Source: JAFIHK01 sp041441455 (lineage in GTDB: Bacteria > Bacteroidota > Bacteroidia > Bacteroidales > UBA932). From it: a DNA stretch of 49,040 bases. The stretch is taken from contig JASDTB010000087.1 in the NCBI GenBank assembly GCA_041441455.1, forward strand, positions 1 through 49,040, written 5' to 3'. Under the pieces are notes generated by a model. That model had not been told where the DNA came from. It worked only from the letters and a program-made list of their open reading frames with translations, and ran no database searches. Positions 23,861 to 32,625 of the stretch are shown here, piece by piece. How positions within the stretch are numbered: the first letter of the stretch is position 1; every line of letters starts with the position of its first letter. Position numbers and translations under genes: made by a program.

Positions 23861-24718
23861 CTATTCGTTAACTACTTCCTCTTCTTTCTTTGGAACTCTA
23901 ACTGGGAAATTAACCTCCCAGATCGCTCCCGTAGGACACTCTGTCACACATTTTCTGCACAGCTTACATTTGTTATAATCAATGTATGCAAGGTTGTTTG
24001 AAATTGTGATGGCATCAAACGGACAAACCTTTTGACACTTTGTACAACCGATACAAGCAACTGCGCATGCCTTCTTTGCTACTCCGCCCTTATCTTTATT
24101 AATACAAGAGACAAAAATTCTTCTAGATTTTATTCCCTTGTTTCGAAGTTCAATTATCATTTTCGGACAAGCCTTCACACATGCACCACAAGCAGTACAT
24201 TTCTCTTCATCAACCTCTGGAAGACCAGTTTTAGGGTCCATTTTGATCGCATCAAACATACATGACAATTCACAGTCACCTTGACCAAGACAGCCATATT
24301 TGCATCCAGTATCACCAGCATATAGACTTGCCATCACAGCGCAAGAAGAATATCCATCGTAATGATTTAGTTTTGGACGATTATCACAAGTACCCGCACA
24401 TCTTACGACAGCGACTTGTGGCTGTTTTTCTGGAACCTCTACACCAAGGTAAGAAGCAACTTTTTTCATTGTTTCGTTACCACCTACTGGGCAAAACATC
24501 GTGCTAAGATCAGATGCTTTGACACACCCTTCTGCAAATGCACGACATCCTGCAAAGCCACAGCCTCCGCAGTTGGCTCCTGGCATGATAGCCTCAACAT
24601 CGTCTATTCTGGGGTCCTCTTCAACCTTGAACTTCTGAGCAACTGCATAAAGTATCACTGCTAACAGAAGACCAAGTACACTTAAACTGACAATTGTAAA
24701 GATAATTGTGGTAGTCAT
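23861..24718 (-). CDS. rnfB: Rnf complex ferredoxin-oxidising iron-sulfur subunit RnfB
   Basis: A 285-residue electron-entry subunit. An N-terminal membrane helix (about 5-28) is followed by the RnfB cluster motif GANCGGCGFAGCRAFAEGC (about 47-65), a cysteine-rich middle (CDNRPK...CKYGCLGQGDCELSC), and three ferredoxin-like motifs CTACGACVKACP, CIGCTKCQKVCP and CKLCRKCVTECP. The number of clusters fits the long form found in anaerobes. The start shares one base with the rseC stop (TAATG). Confidence 0.97.
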   Translation of the reverse strand: MTTTIIFTIVSLSVLGLLLAVILYAVAQKFKVEEDPRIDDVEAIMPGANCGGCGFAGCRAFAEGCVKASDLSTMFCPVGGNETMKKVASYLGVEVPEKQPQVAVVRCAGTCDNRPKLNHYDGYSSCAVMASLYAGDTGCKYGCLGQGDCELSCMFDAIKMDPKTGLPEVDEEKCTACGACVKACPKMIIELRNKGIKSRRIFVSCINKDKGGVAKKACAVACIGCTKCQKVCPFDAITISNNLAYIDYNKCKLCRKCVTECPTGAIWEVNFPVRVPKKEEEVVNE

Positions 24719-25140
24719 TACTGGTTAAGTTTTTCTATTGTAAAAATAAATTCCTTTTTAAGTTTGTCTTGGAAAAGGTAAATTAAAAAATAATAAACAG
24801 CTAAAGATAAGATTATTACTAAGCCAATAATCAATTCGCTAACGCCGTATCCAGACAAAGATACTAATAATACCAACAAAATAATAAGAGGGATAACATA
24901 AGATAACCATAGCGCCTTGAAGCCAAGCGATCGTTTTAGGATAACATTTACAGTCTCTCCTATTTCAAAAAACTGATATCCATGATTATCTACCTCCACA
25001 ATTTTAGACTCAGCGTCACCTACCATACACGCACTTTTTGAAACACACGAGTTACATGCCGCTTTACTAATAATCTCTACTACGATTGTTTCGGGTGTGA
25101 TATCAATGATTTCACCCTTATGCTCTATATTTTTTGACAT
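24718..25140 (-). CDS. RseC/MucC-type protein upstream of Rnf
   Basis: A 140-residue inner-membrane protein of the SoxR-reducing-system RseC family. The N-terminal cytoplasmic part has the cysteine cluster CNSCVSKSACMVGDAESK (about 28-45) and an OB-like sheet; two helices follow (about 74-92 and 98-118) with a short charged tail. In Bacteroidetes this gene is regularly fused to the start of the rnf operon, and in E. coli RseC works with Rsx to keep SoxR reduced; here a role in Rnf redox handling is inferred. It is coupled to rnfB by TAATG and lies 3 bases after the DUF3108 gene. Confidence 0.9.
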   Translation of the reverse strand: MSKNIEHKGEIIDITPETIVVEIISKAACNSCVSKSACMVGDAESKIVEVDNHGYQFFEIGETVNVILKRSLGFKALWLSYVIPLIILLVLLVSLSGYGVSELIIGLVIILSLAVYYFLIYLFQDKLKKEFIFTIEKLNQ

Positions 25141-25143
25141 ATA

Positions 25144-25956
25144 CTATAATTTACTGCTAAGTGGATATTTCAATCCAGAATATCTTTTTAAACGGCCACT
25201 AACTTTTCCAACAATTATTGGAGATTCAAAGTAAAGAGGAACTTTGTTATAGTCATCAGAGACCCAAATAATCATCTCCTCTTCTCCCTTAAACACTTCA
25301 CCTGCAACTACTTTTGCAGCAAATTTCAATGTTTTATGGTGGCCTAGACCTTCAATTTTCTTATTCTCCTTTCCTAGAAATTTAAAATAGATATCAAATA
25401 ACTCTCCATCTATTACAAATGAAACTGGTTGAACTACTCCAATCTCCTTTTCAGAAAAAGGGAGGTTCCTGCTATAATAAAACAAAGTCAAGATATCAAA
25501 TGTCAGAGGTTTTGCTTTTAATATCGAATCGCGAGGAGGATCGTCCATTCTTTGAACCCTCGATTTAATAATGTTATTTGGTAAAAATGAAAATGTATTT
25601 TTCATTTTATACTTACCCTCACTAATATCTCTATAGAAAAAAATAGGAGTTATATCTGATGCTCTGAATCTGGATTCGTAATAGTCTCTCACTTTGAAAA
25701 AGACATCAAAAAAACGAAATGTACGCCCATTAACTTTTGAAATAAAAATTGGCTCCCTACCTTGTTCTTCTACATATTGGAGTGAGACAACTGCCTCTCC
25801 AATATCGGTATTTACCGAACCCCATGTGTATTTTGCCACATACGTCAAAGTCTCACCACCTGTGAATGCAAGACTCTTCTCTTGGGCCTCTAATTTTAAT
25901 CCTAAAATTAGAGATGTAAATAAAAATATATTAAATACTAAATATTTGAATTTCAT
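25144..25956 (-). CDS. Exported DUF3108 domain protein
   Basis: A 270-residue exported protein with a signal peptide (about 1-24, MKFKYLVFNIFLFTSLILGL) and a beta-rich DUF3108-like domain: FTGGETLTYVAKYTWGSVN (about 31-49) starts the family fold and EMIIWVSDDYNKVPLYFES (about 226-244) is its typical end. Members are periplasmic and structurally resemble lipid-carrying half-barrels, but have no established function. It lies 5 bases after dnaB and 3 before rseC. Confidence 0.85.
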   Translation of the reverse strand: MKFKYLVFNIFLFTSLILGLKLEAQEKSLAFTGGETLTYVAKYTWGSVNTDIGEAVVSLQYVEEQGREPIFISKVNGRTFRFFDVFFKVRDYYESRFRASDITPIFFYRDISEGKYKMKNTFSFLPNNIIKSRVQRMDDPPRDSILKAKPLTFDILTLFYYSRNLPFSEKEIGVVQPVSFVIDGELFDIYFKFLGKENKKIEGLGHHKTLKFAAKVVAGEVFKGEEEMIIWVSDDYNKVPLYFESPIIVGKVSGRLKRYSGLKYPLSSKL

Positions 25957-25961
25957 ATTGA

Positions 25962-27449
25962 TTAATCGAATTCTGAATTAGATCTAAACTCATCGTTATT
26001 CATTTTCGAGCTGAAGGTTGTAGGTTGTGATTCGCCGAAATCAGCTAAAGCAGGATCTGTCAAATCGACAAATCTCACCTCTGAGTGACGGAATCTCATT
26101 TGCACATCACAAACAGCACCATTACGATGTTTTGCTATAATAATGTCTGTTATCCCTTTCATTGCTGGGTTATCATCAGTAAGACCATAATAGTCCGGTC
26201 TGTGTATAAACATCACAATATCGGCATCTTGCTCAATCGCTCCAGACTCTCTAAGGTCACTCAACTGAGGACGCTTTGCTCCACCTCTTGTTTCAACAGC
26301 ACGGCTAAGCTGCGACAAAGCTAAGATTGGAATATTTAACTCCTTGGCAATAGCTTTTAGCGATCTTGAAATTGCAGAGACCTCTTGCTCTCTCATACCA
26401 GCAAGCTCAGGAGGACCTGTCATCAACTGTAAGTAGTCGATTATAATCATTTTAACACCTGAATTTGCAACTAAGCGTCTTGCCTTCGATCTAAACTCAT
26501 AAATCGAAAGCGAGGGAGTATCATCAATATATAGAGGAGCTTTCGACAACTGTTTCAATCTCATCTCCATTTGTGCCCATTCGTAGTCAGCTAGCTTTTT
26601 CCCTCCCTTAATCTTCTCAGCGTCGAGACCAGTCTCACTAATCATTAACCTCTTAACTAACTGGAGGGATGACATCTCTAGCGAGAAAAATGCTACAGGG
26701 ACATTATGCTCTACAGCCATATTCCTAGCCATTGTCAACACGAAAGCAGTTTTACCCATAGATGGTCTTGCCGCAAGAATCAAAAGGTCTGAATGTTGCC
26801 ATCCTAAAGTCACTCTATCGATTGAGGTGAACCCAGAAGGAATACCACTCAACCCATCCTCTCTCATTTGAGTCTCTTGCAACTCCTCAATAGCTTGGTT
26901 AATAATATTTTGAACAGGCTCAGTCTCTCTCTTCATGTTCCTCTCTGCAAGAGTAAAGATCTTTTGTTGAGTAGAGTCGAGAAGTTCATCAACCGAAATC
27001 GAATCGTCAAAAGAGTCTCTTTGAACATCATAAGAGATTGAGATTAGCTCACGTTGCATATACTTTTGCAACAAGATCTTCGCATGATATTCAATGTGTG
27101 CCGCAGCACCAATTTTCATACTAAGTTGGCTCAAATAGAGCGGTCCTCCAGCAGCCTCCAAGTCGCCACTCTTTTTAAGTTCGTCAGCTACAGTAAAGAT
27201 ATCTACTGGAGCGTGACGCATAGCTAGAGAAGAGATTGCTTTATAAATCTTTTTATGAGCATCCTTATAAAAACACTCAGGAATCAGAATATCTACGATA
27301 TCGGAAATGGCATTCTGCTCCAGCATTAAAGCACCAAGAACCGCCTCCTCAATATCGACAGCCTGAGGTGGTTTCTTGCCCATTTCCAGGCCAAGAACAT
27401 CTAAATTGGCTTCGCTTTTTGCTTTTTGTCTGGTGTAACCTTTTGCCAT
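25962..27449 (-). CDS. dnaB: Replicative DNA helicase DnaB
   Basis: A 495-residue hexameric helicase that unwinds DNA at the replication fork. The N-terminal helical collar (about 30-135; PQAVDIEEAVLGALMLEQNA) leads through a linker to the RecA-like domain with Walker A AARPSMGKTAFVL (about 230), SLEMSSLQLVKRL, Walker B MIIIDYLQLM, and DLRESGAIEQDADIVMFIHR. No intein is present. Length is slightly above E. coli DnaB (471) because of a Ser/Asn-rich tail. It is embedded in a long minus-strand gene run, 2 bases after the aminotransferase gene. Confidence 0.97.
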   Translation of the reverse strand: MAKGYTRQKAKSEANLDVLGLEMGKKPPQAVDIEEAVLGALMLEQNAISDIVDILIPECFYKDAHKKIYKAISSLAMRHAPVDIFTVADELKKSGDLEAAGGPLYLSQLSMKIGAAAHIEYHAKILLQKYMQRELISISYDVQRDSFDDSISVDELLDSTQQKIFTLAERNMKRETEPVQNIINQAIEELQETQMREDGLSGIPSGFTSIDRVTLGWQHSDLLILAARPSMGKTAFVLTMARNMAVEHNVPVAFFSLEMSSLQLVKRLMISETGLDAEKIKGGKKLADYEWAQMEMRLKQLSKAPLYIDDTPSLSIYEFRSKARRLVANSGVKMIIIDYLQLMTGPPELAGMREQEVSAISRSLKAIAKELNIPILALSQLSRAVETRGGAKRPQLSDLRESGAIEQDADIVMFIHRPDYYGLTDDNPAMKGITDIIIAKHRNGAVCDVQMRFRHSEVRFVDLTDPALADFGESQPTTFSSKMNNDEFRSNSEFD

Positions 27450-27451
27450 GA

Positions 27452-28651
27452 CTATAATTTATTTAGCGCGTTTAATATTTTTTCAGAAGCATCTATAGCC
27501 TCCTCTTTTGTTATACATAATGGCGGAGCAATTCTGAATGAAGTAGGGTTGAACAAAAACCAATCACTCATTATCCCCTCATCTAAAAGAAGCTGCAAAA
27601 TTCTTGAAGCATACTCCTCCTTTCCTAGATCTACTGCAATAAGCAGACCTGAATGACGAATTTCGGCAACCTTTGGATGGTTTGAAATTGCATCAATAAA
27701 CACTTTTGCCTTCGCCTCTACATCCTCAATCCAGCTCTCTCTTAATAGAATCTTTAATGCCGCTAAAGCAGCAGCACATGAGACAGGATGTCCTCCAAAA
27801 GTCGTTATATGACCAAGTACTGGATTAAATGTAAAGCACTTCATCAATTTCGGCGATGCAACCACAGCACCTAAAGGCATACCCCCGCCGAGAGCCTTAG
27901 CAAAAGTTACAATATCTGGCACAACCCCATATTTGTTCATTGCAAACAAACTTCCAGTTCTCCCAAATCCTGTTTGTATCTCATCGAATATCAGAAGTGT
28001 TCCAGTTTCAGTGCACCTTGCTCTTAGTTTACTAAGATAGTTATTTTGCGGAATTATAACACCAGCTTCGGCTTGAACAGGCTCAACAATTACACATGCT
28101 GTTCTCTCAGTGATAGTTGACAGCTGCTCTTCATTATTGAAATCAATATGGCTTACACCTGGAAGAAGAGGTCGGAATGAACTTTTGAAAAATTCAGATC
28201 CCATAATGCTAAGAACACCATGCGTGCTCCCATGATAGCTATTTTTGCAACTAATCATCTCTACCCTTCCAGTAGCCCTTTTTGCTAGCTTTAGAGCAAC
28301 TTCATTTGCTTCGCTTCCAGAATTTACATAATAAACAGACTTCAGTTCGCCTGGTAAATTATCTGCCAACAGTTTTGCATGTAAAACCTGAGGGGGCTGT
28401 ACAAGTTCGCCATACACCATCAGGTGCATATAATCCGATGCTTGTTTGCACACAGCATCAACAATCTCTTGGTTTGAATGACCAACATTACTAACAGAGA
28501 CCCCAGAGACGAGATCAATGATCCGTTCGCCAGATGGAGTGTATAAAAAAATCCCCTCAGCCCTTTGGATTTCCAAACCCAGAGGTGAAGGGGAAGTCTG
28601 ACCTACGTGATTGAAGAACAATTCACGTAGAGTATGTCTCTTTGGTAGCAT
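27452..28651 (-). CDS. Class III PLP-dependent aminotransferase (ornithine/acetylornithine type)
   Basis: A 399-residue PLP enzyme. The signatures are VNSGSEANEVALKLAKRATG (about 108-127, phosphate cup), LLIFDEIQTGFGRTG (Asp that contacts the pyridine N) and DIVTFAKALGGGMPLGAVVA with the Schiff-base Lys. The family covers acetylornithine, ornithine, GABA and diaminopimelate-related aminotransferases; the specificity cannot be told here since no arginine genes are nearby. It overlaps the upstream zinc-ribbon gene by one base (TAATG) and runs up to dnaB. Confidence 0.92.
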   Translation of the reverse strand: MLPKRHTLRELFFNHVGQTSPSPLGLEIQRAEGIFLYTPSGERIIDLVSGVSVSNVGHSNQEIVDAVCKQASDYMHLMVYGELVQPPQVLHAKLLADNLPGELKSVYYVNSGSEANEVALKLAKRATGRVEMISCKNSYHGSTHGVLSIMGSEFFKSSFRPLLPGVSHIDFNNEEQLSTITERTACVIVEPVQAEAGVIIPQNNYLSKLRARCTETGTLLIFDEIQTGFGRTGSLFAMNKYGVVPDIVTFAKALGGGMPLGAVVASPKLMKCFTFNPVLGHITTFGGHPVSCAAALAALKILLRESWIEDVEAKAKVFIDAISNHPKVAEIRHSGLLIAVDLGKEEYASRILQLLLDEGIMSDWFLFNPTSFRIAPPLCITKEEAIDASEKILNALNKL

Positions 28652-29466
28652 TATTCGTTTTCGAAATCGGCGCTAACAAGAATTCTTCCACAATATTCGC
28701 AAACGATGATTTTCTTGCTAGATGCAATATCCATTTGTCTTTGAGGTGGAATTTTGTTGAAGCAACCAGCACACGCATCACGTCTTACTGTAACAACTGC
28801 TAAGCCATTTCTTGCATTCGTACGAACCTTCTTATACGCTGCAAGCATTCTTGCATCAATTTGACTTTGAAGCTCTTCTGATTTTCTAAGAAGTTCCTCT
28901 TCCTCCTTTGCTGTCTCAGATACAATAGAGTCAAGTTCTCTTTTCTTGGTCTCTAGGTCCTTTTTTCTGTCTTCCAATAATTTCAAAGCAGCCTCAAGTG
29001 CAGATTTCTTTTCGGCAAGAGTAAATGCAAACTCTTTGATTCTCTTTTCAGCAAGCTGTACTTCAAGACCTTGAAATTCGATCTCTTTCGACAAAGAGTC
29101 ATACTCTCTGTTGTTCTTTACATTGTTTTGCTGAGCAGAATATTTCTCAATTAAAGACTTTGAGTTATCGAGATCAATCTTCTTTTGAGCAATCTGCTTT
29201 TCAAGATCTCTTGTTTCATTTGTAAGATTTTCTATTCTGGTAGACAATCCTAAAATATCATCCTCAAGATCTTGAACCTCTAAAGGAAGTTCTCCTCTAA
29301 GAAGATGAATTTGATCTATTTTGCTATCAGTCTGCTGTAAGTCATACAACAGGTGTAGCTTAGTCTCCATACTAAGATCCCCTTCGTTTGAGCTCTTCTG
29401 CAGTGAGATGAATGTACCTCCGTCTAAAGGGGTAATCAGTGTGGGTTTTGTTTTAGCTGTTGCCAT
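28651..29466 (-). CDS. Coiled-coil zinc-ribbon protein (C4-type, CdsZ-like)
   Basis: A 271-residue protein. Residues about 35-210 form a long antiparallel coiled coil (charged heptads such as LDNSKSLIEKYSAQQNNVKN), followed by a C-terminal four-cysteine zinc ribbon: CAGCFNKIPP and CEYCGRIL (about 232-262). The architecture matches the conserved zf-RING_7/CdsZ family, proposed to act in nucleic-acid or ribosome-related binding. Nif3 directly upstream is its usual neighbour in many bacteria. The start is uncertain within the first 33 residues; the ATG at 29466 lies 8 bases after the Nif3 stop. Confidence 0.9.
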   Translation of the reverse strand: MATAKTKPTLITPLDGGTFISLQKSSNEGDLSMETKLHLLYDLQQTDSKIDQIHLLRGELPLEVQDLEDDILGLSTRIENLTNETRDLEKQIAQKKIDLDNSKSLIEKYSAQQNNVKNNREYDSLSKEIEFQGLEVQLAEKRIKEFAFTLAEKKSALEAALKLLEDRKKDLETKKRELDSIVSETAKEEEELLRKSEELQSQIDARMLAAYKKVRTNARNGLAVVTVRRDACAGCFNKIPPQRQMDIASSKKIIVCEYCGRILVSADFENE

Positions 29467-29474
29467 AATCTAAT

Positions 29475-30251
29475 TTAATAGTAGTGTATGGGATTTTTAT
29501 TTTTTTCACTTTTGCAAACCGCAAAGGTATGTATTTTTTTTCTAAGTATCGAAGTTAATATTTCCAGCGATCCAATTTCACTCTCATAATGACCAATGTC
29601 AATTACCATAAAGCCATCTTCGCAGTAAAAGTCATGATATGAGATATCTCCCGTAATCAATACAGAGGCTCCTCCTTGAGCTGCCTTATTAATTAAAGAC
29701 GATCCACTTCCTCCACAAACTGCAACCCTCTTTATCTTTTTCTCTAAAGGTCTAGACACTCTGACCTGATCAACCAAAAATTTCTTCTTAACATATGCGA
29801 TAAAATCACTGGAAGACATCTCTACTGAGAGCTCTCCAATAATTCCAAGTCCAGTTCCGGACGACAAATCTTCATCTAAAATCTCTCGATTAAGCAGACA
29901 CAATCTGTCGGCCATAACTCCACTAACACCATCAATAACTTTATCAATATTTGTATGGGCAGAATATAAAATAATGTCTCGCTTTATCAATTCTGCAATC
30001 ATTCTTTCGACTAAAGTTGCTCCAGTAATCTTCTTAACTGCCCTAAAAATCAAGGGGTGATGAGTTATGATCATGTTAGCACCAATCTCTATAGCCTCTT
30101 GAATAACCTCTGGGGTACAATCCAAAGCCAAAAGAACTCCATTTATTTGAGTTTGCGGATTCCCTATGCAAAAACCAGAATTATCCCAAGTCTCTTGAAT
30201 AGCGACTGGAGCAAACTCTTCAATTACACGAGCTATCTCAATAGCCTTCAT
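29475..30251 (-). CDS. Nif3-like dinuclear metal-centre protein
   Basis: A 258-residue member of the Nif3/DUF34 family, which forms a hexameric ring with a dinuclear metal site. Metal-ligand motifs are present: ETWDNSG (about 20-26), IITHHPLIF (about 61-69), SAHTNID (about 97-103) and DIGHYESE near 220. It lacks the about 100-residue PII-like insertion found in longer relatives (about 370 residues), so it is the short form. The biochemical function of the family is debated (GTP cyclohydrolase-like and metal-insertion roles have been proposed). It overlaps the upstream MerR-like gene by one base (TAATG). Confidence 0.93.
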   Translation of the reverse strand: MKAIEIARVIEEFAPVAIQETWDNSGFCIGNPQTQINGVLLALDCTPEVIQEAIEIGANMIITHHPLIFRAVKKITGATLVERMIAELIKRDIILYSAHTNIDKVIDGVSGVMADRLCLLNREILDEDLSSGTGLGIIGELSVEMSSSDFIAYVKKKFLVDQVRVSRPLEKKIKRVAVCGGSGSSLINKAAQGGASVLITGDISYHDFYCEDGFMVIDIGHYESEIGSLEILTSILRKKIHTFAVCKSEKNKNPIHYY

Positions 30252-30592
30252 TAATCTAAAGATTTAGAAATTTCTAGTAACTTCTCTTTGATGTTTGTCA
30301 AAGTAGAGATCACCTCTACACTTTTATCAATACCATCTTTATTATCCTTCATCCTCTTAAGAGCTCCATCTAGAGTCATACCTCTCTCTTTTACAAGATG
30401 ATAAATTACTTTAAAATTAGCAACATCATCTGCAGTAAAGAGACGGTTGCCCTTCTTATTCCTTGCTGGCTTTATAAACTCAGGAAATTTTTGCGCCCAG
30501 AAACGCACGAGAGATGTACTCTCATCAAGCAGTTCAGCTACTTCACCTATAGTGTAGTACAGCTTTTCTATTTTGAATTCTTTATAAGGCAT
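30251..30592 (-). CDS. MerR-family transcriptional regulator
   Basis: A 113-residue protein with the winged helix-turn-helix of MerR at about residues 13-80: YTIGEVAELLDESTSLVRFW then GNRLFTADDVANFKVIYHLV. A short coiled-coil dimerisation helix follows; there is no effector domain and no cysteine, so it is a minimal, non-metal-sensing type. In Bacteroidetes a MerR gene of this kind is often found next to M23 peptidase and alaS. It lies 18 bases after the second M23 gene. Confidence 0.9.
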   Translation of the reverse strand: MPYKEFKIEKLYYTIGEVAELLDESTSLVRFWAQKFPEFIKPARNKKGNRLFTADDVANFKVIYHLVKERGMTLDGALKRMKDNKDGIDKSVEVISTLTNIKEKLLEISKSLD

Positions 30593-30610
30593 GACAAGTA
30601 ATGTTATATA

Positions 30611-31564
30611 TTAATCTAGTGACTGTCCAGTATTTAGAGCTGTATAGTAAACCTCCTTAGTCTGCGAAGGAGTCAAGTCTGTAAAAAAGTAGTTTACAGG
30701 TTCCACAGGTTCTCCTTTCAAATGTACTTCGTAGTGCAAATGTGGTGCAAAAGAGAGACCGCTGTTCCCAACTCTCCCAATAACAGACCCTCTCTTTACA
30801 ACTTGAGATTTTCTCACAAAAACTTCACCCATATGGGCATAAACTGTCTTATAAAACTCTCCATGAGAGACAACTACCATATTACCACGACCCTTTTCCG
30901 ATTTAGAAACCTCAGAGACAATTCCATCAGCGGTGACACAAACATTAGAACCTAAAGGTGCAAGAATATCAATTCCAGAGTGAATTGCTGGAGTTTTGTA
31001 AAATGGATGAATCTTCCTCCCAACTCCTGCTCCAGTCTGAGTTAAACTGAACGATCTGATTGGTGTTATTGATGGTATGTATTTTAGCTTCTCACTGCCT
31101 TTATACTTCTTCTTGAAATCAACGAATGACTGATCTACAGATTGGCTTCTGATCAAAGTAGTATCAATCTTATGTGTAGTAAAGATTACTAAACTTTCGT
31201 CATCGGAAGAGTCTATTTGTTCAAAAATCTTTGAATTATACCCTTGAAGTAAAAAATCTGGAGGTTCAGATTTAAAGATCCCCTTGTAAATCTCTCTATC
31301 TCTTCTCTTTAAATCAATCAAAACAATATCAAGATTATCCATTTTCTTCTCCATCTTCTTCAACTCTGCTTTCTTCAGATTATTCTGCTTTTTCATAAGC
31401 TCCTCCTCTCCAGTATAAATAAATGAAGAGAAAATCACGTAATACAAAACAGCTAGAAGAAGACTTACAAACAGATATGTGACAGCAATCCTGAGCTTGC
31501 CATAGATTCCCAGCTTGTCTTCAACAAACTTCAGTTGATCCTTATTGAATTTATATTTGCTCAT
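30611..31564 (-). CDS. Membrane-anchored M23 peptidase, second of a tandem pair
   Basis: A 317-residue peptidoglycan endopeptidase of the LytM/M23 family. A cytoplasmic N-terminus (about 30 residues) is followed by one helix (about 27-50), a periplasmic coiled coil (about 58-85) and a C-terminal M23 domain (about 195-300). Zinc ligands are complete: HSGID (His and Asp) and the HxH of HLHYE. It may therefore cleave cross-links or, by coiled-coil contact, activate an amidase. The start at 31564 is chosen because it gives a normal topology and lies 4 bases after the upstream gene; an in-frame start at 31609 lies inside that gene. Confidence 0.9.
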   Translation of the reverse strand: MSKYKFNKDQLKFVEDKLGIYGKLRIAVTYLFVSLLLAVLYYVIFSSFIYTGEEELMKKQNNLKKAELKKMEKKMDNLDIVLIDLKRRDREIYKGIFKSEPPDFLLQGYNSKIFEQIDSSDDESLVIFTTHKIDTTLIRSQSVDQSFVDFKKKYKGSEKLKYIPSITPIRSFSLTQTGAGVGRKIHPFYKTPAIHSGIDILAPLGSNVCVTADGIVSEVSKSEKGRGNMVVVSHGEFYKTVYAHMGEVFVRKSQVVKRGSVIGRVGNSGLSFAPHLHYEVHLKGEPVEPVNYFFTDLTPSQTKEVYYTALNTGQSLD

Positions 31565-31568
31565 GGTA

Positions 31569-32528
31569 TCAGTTCTGAGAAATAAATTTATTGAAATCCT
31601 CCGCCTCAATATCGCGACTGAAGTAATTTACAGGATTAACAGGTCTATTTCTGTAGATCACCTCATAATGCAAGTGAGGACCACGCGACCTTCCTGTATT
31701 ACCCATTAGTCCTATTTGCTCACCCCTTCTTATTGGCTTTCCTACCATCACCATACTCATCTTCAAGTGCGCATATCTTGTTTTATAACCAAATCCATGG
31801 TCGATAAGAACAAAGTTACCATAACCATAAAAGTCATGTCCTATCTCAACAACACGACCATTACCTGTCGCATATATCGGTTCACCAACAGGACCCGACA
31901 AGTCAATACCAGTATGCATCCTATATGAACCAGTGAAAGGATCTGGACGATATCCAAAGCTGCTTGAGAATCTAATTCTTCTAGCAGTTATATTGACAGG
32001 AGAGATAGCAGGAACGCAGAACGACATCTCATCAGCATTCTTTGCCAATTGAAAAACATCATCAAACGATTTCGACTGAATGAAAGTCTTTTTATAAAGG
32101 ACATCCATATTAATTACAGACTTTGCAAGCACACCATTGGGATCTAATGCCTCCAAATACGAATATCTGTTTACACCACCGAATCCAGCATTTCTGACCT
32201 CAGAAGAGATCTCCTCCATACCAAAAATTGGTCTATAAACATAATTATCACGCATCTGCAATACTAGCAGAGTCTTATTTGCCTCTCTAAATCTGTTACT
32301 AAGTAACTCTAACTTATTTATAAGTTCACCCTCTTCCCTTTTTAAAGCCAGTTTTTTTGGTGTTTCAAAACCAAAGTAGAGTGTAAATATATAGTAATAT
32401 ATCAACGAAGCCACTAAACTTAGCAGGAACAGAACAAAACCTCTGGAGAACCGGGCTCTTATCGGGATTTTGTGAAGCTCATAGGCAAGAGTTTCCGGGT
32501 TAAATTTGTATCTTTTGTTCTTTGCCAT
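31569..32528 (-). CDS. Membrane-anchored M23 peptidase, first of a tandem pair
   Basis: A 319-residue paralogue of the downstream peptidase with the same plan: cytoplasmic N-terminus, one helix (about 27-50), short coiled coil (about 60-88), and M23 domain (about 170-300) with intact HTGID and HLHYE zinc ligands and the fold motif FGYRPDPFTG. The N-terminal motif YKFNPETLAYE parallels YKFNKDQLKFVE of its neighbour, which supports duplication. It heads the long minus-strand gene run and is divergent from alaS with a 97-base intergenic region. Confidence 0.92.
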   Translation of the reverse strand: MAKNKRYKFNPETLAYELHKIPIRARFSRGFVLFLLSLVASLIYYYIFTLYFGFETPKKLALKREEGELINKLELLSNRFREANKTLLVLQMRDNYVYRPIFGMEEISSEVRNAGFGGVNRYSYLEALDPNGVLAKSVINMDVLYKKTFIQSKSFDDVFQLAKNADEMSFCVPAISPVNITARRIRFSSSFGYRPDPFTGSYRMHTGIDLSGPVGEPIYATGNGRVVEIGHDFYGYGNFVLIDHGFGYKTRYAHLKMSMVMVGKPIRRGEQIGLMGNTGRSRGPHLHYEVIYRNRPVNPVNYFSRDIEAEDFNKFISQN

Positions 32529-32554
32529 CTCAGAATTCTCTCTTTTCTTACTCG

Positions 32555-32562
32555 CAAATTTA
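32555..32562 (-). promoter_or_regulatory. -7 box of the M23-to-rnf gene run
   Basis: TAAATTTG on the minus strand matches TAnnTTTG and lies 26 bases before the ATG at 32528. No good -33 box is seen. Confidence 0.45.
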
Positions 32563-32582
32563 AATAATTTTGATAAAAAAAC

Positions 32583-32590
32583 TATTTTTG
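32583..32590 (+). promoter_or_regulatory. -7 box of the alaS operon
   Basis: TATTTTTG matches TAnnTTTG and lies 35 bases before the alaS ATG. A TTTG at 32569-32572 is too close to be the -33 element. Confidence 0.45.
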
Positions 32591-32625
32591 TGGTTCTTTT
32601 AAATCAGACAAATAATATTTAAAAT

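Noticed and set aside
24032..24664. Cysteine- and histidine-rich plus-strand frames over rnfB
   Set aside because: Shadows of the Fe-S cysteine codons on the opposite strand.
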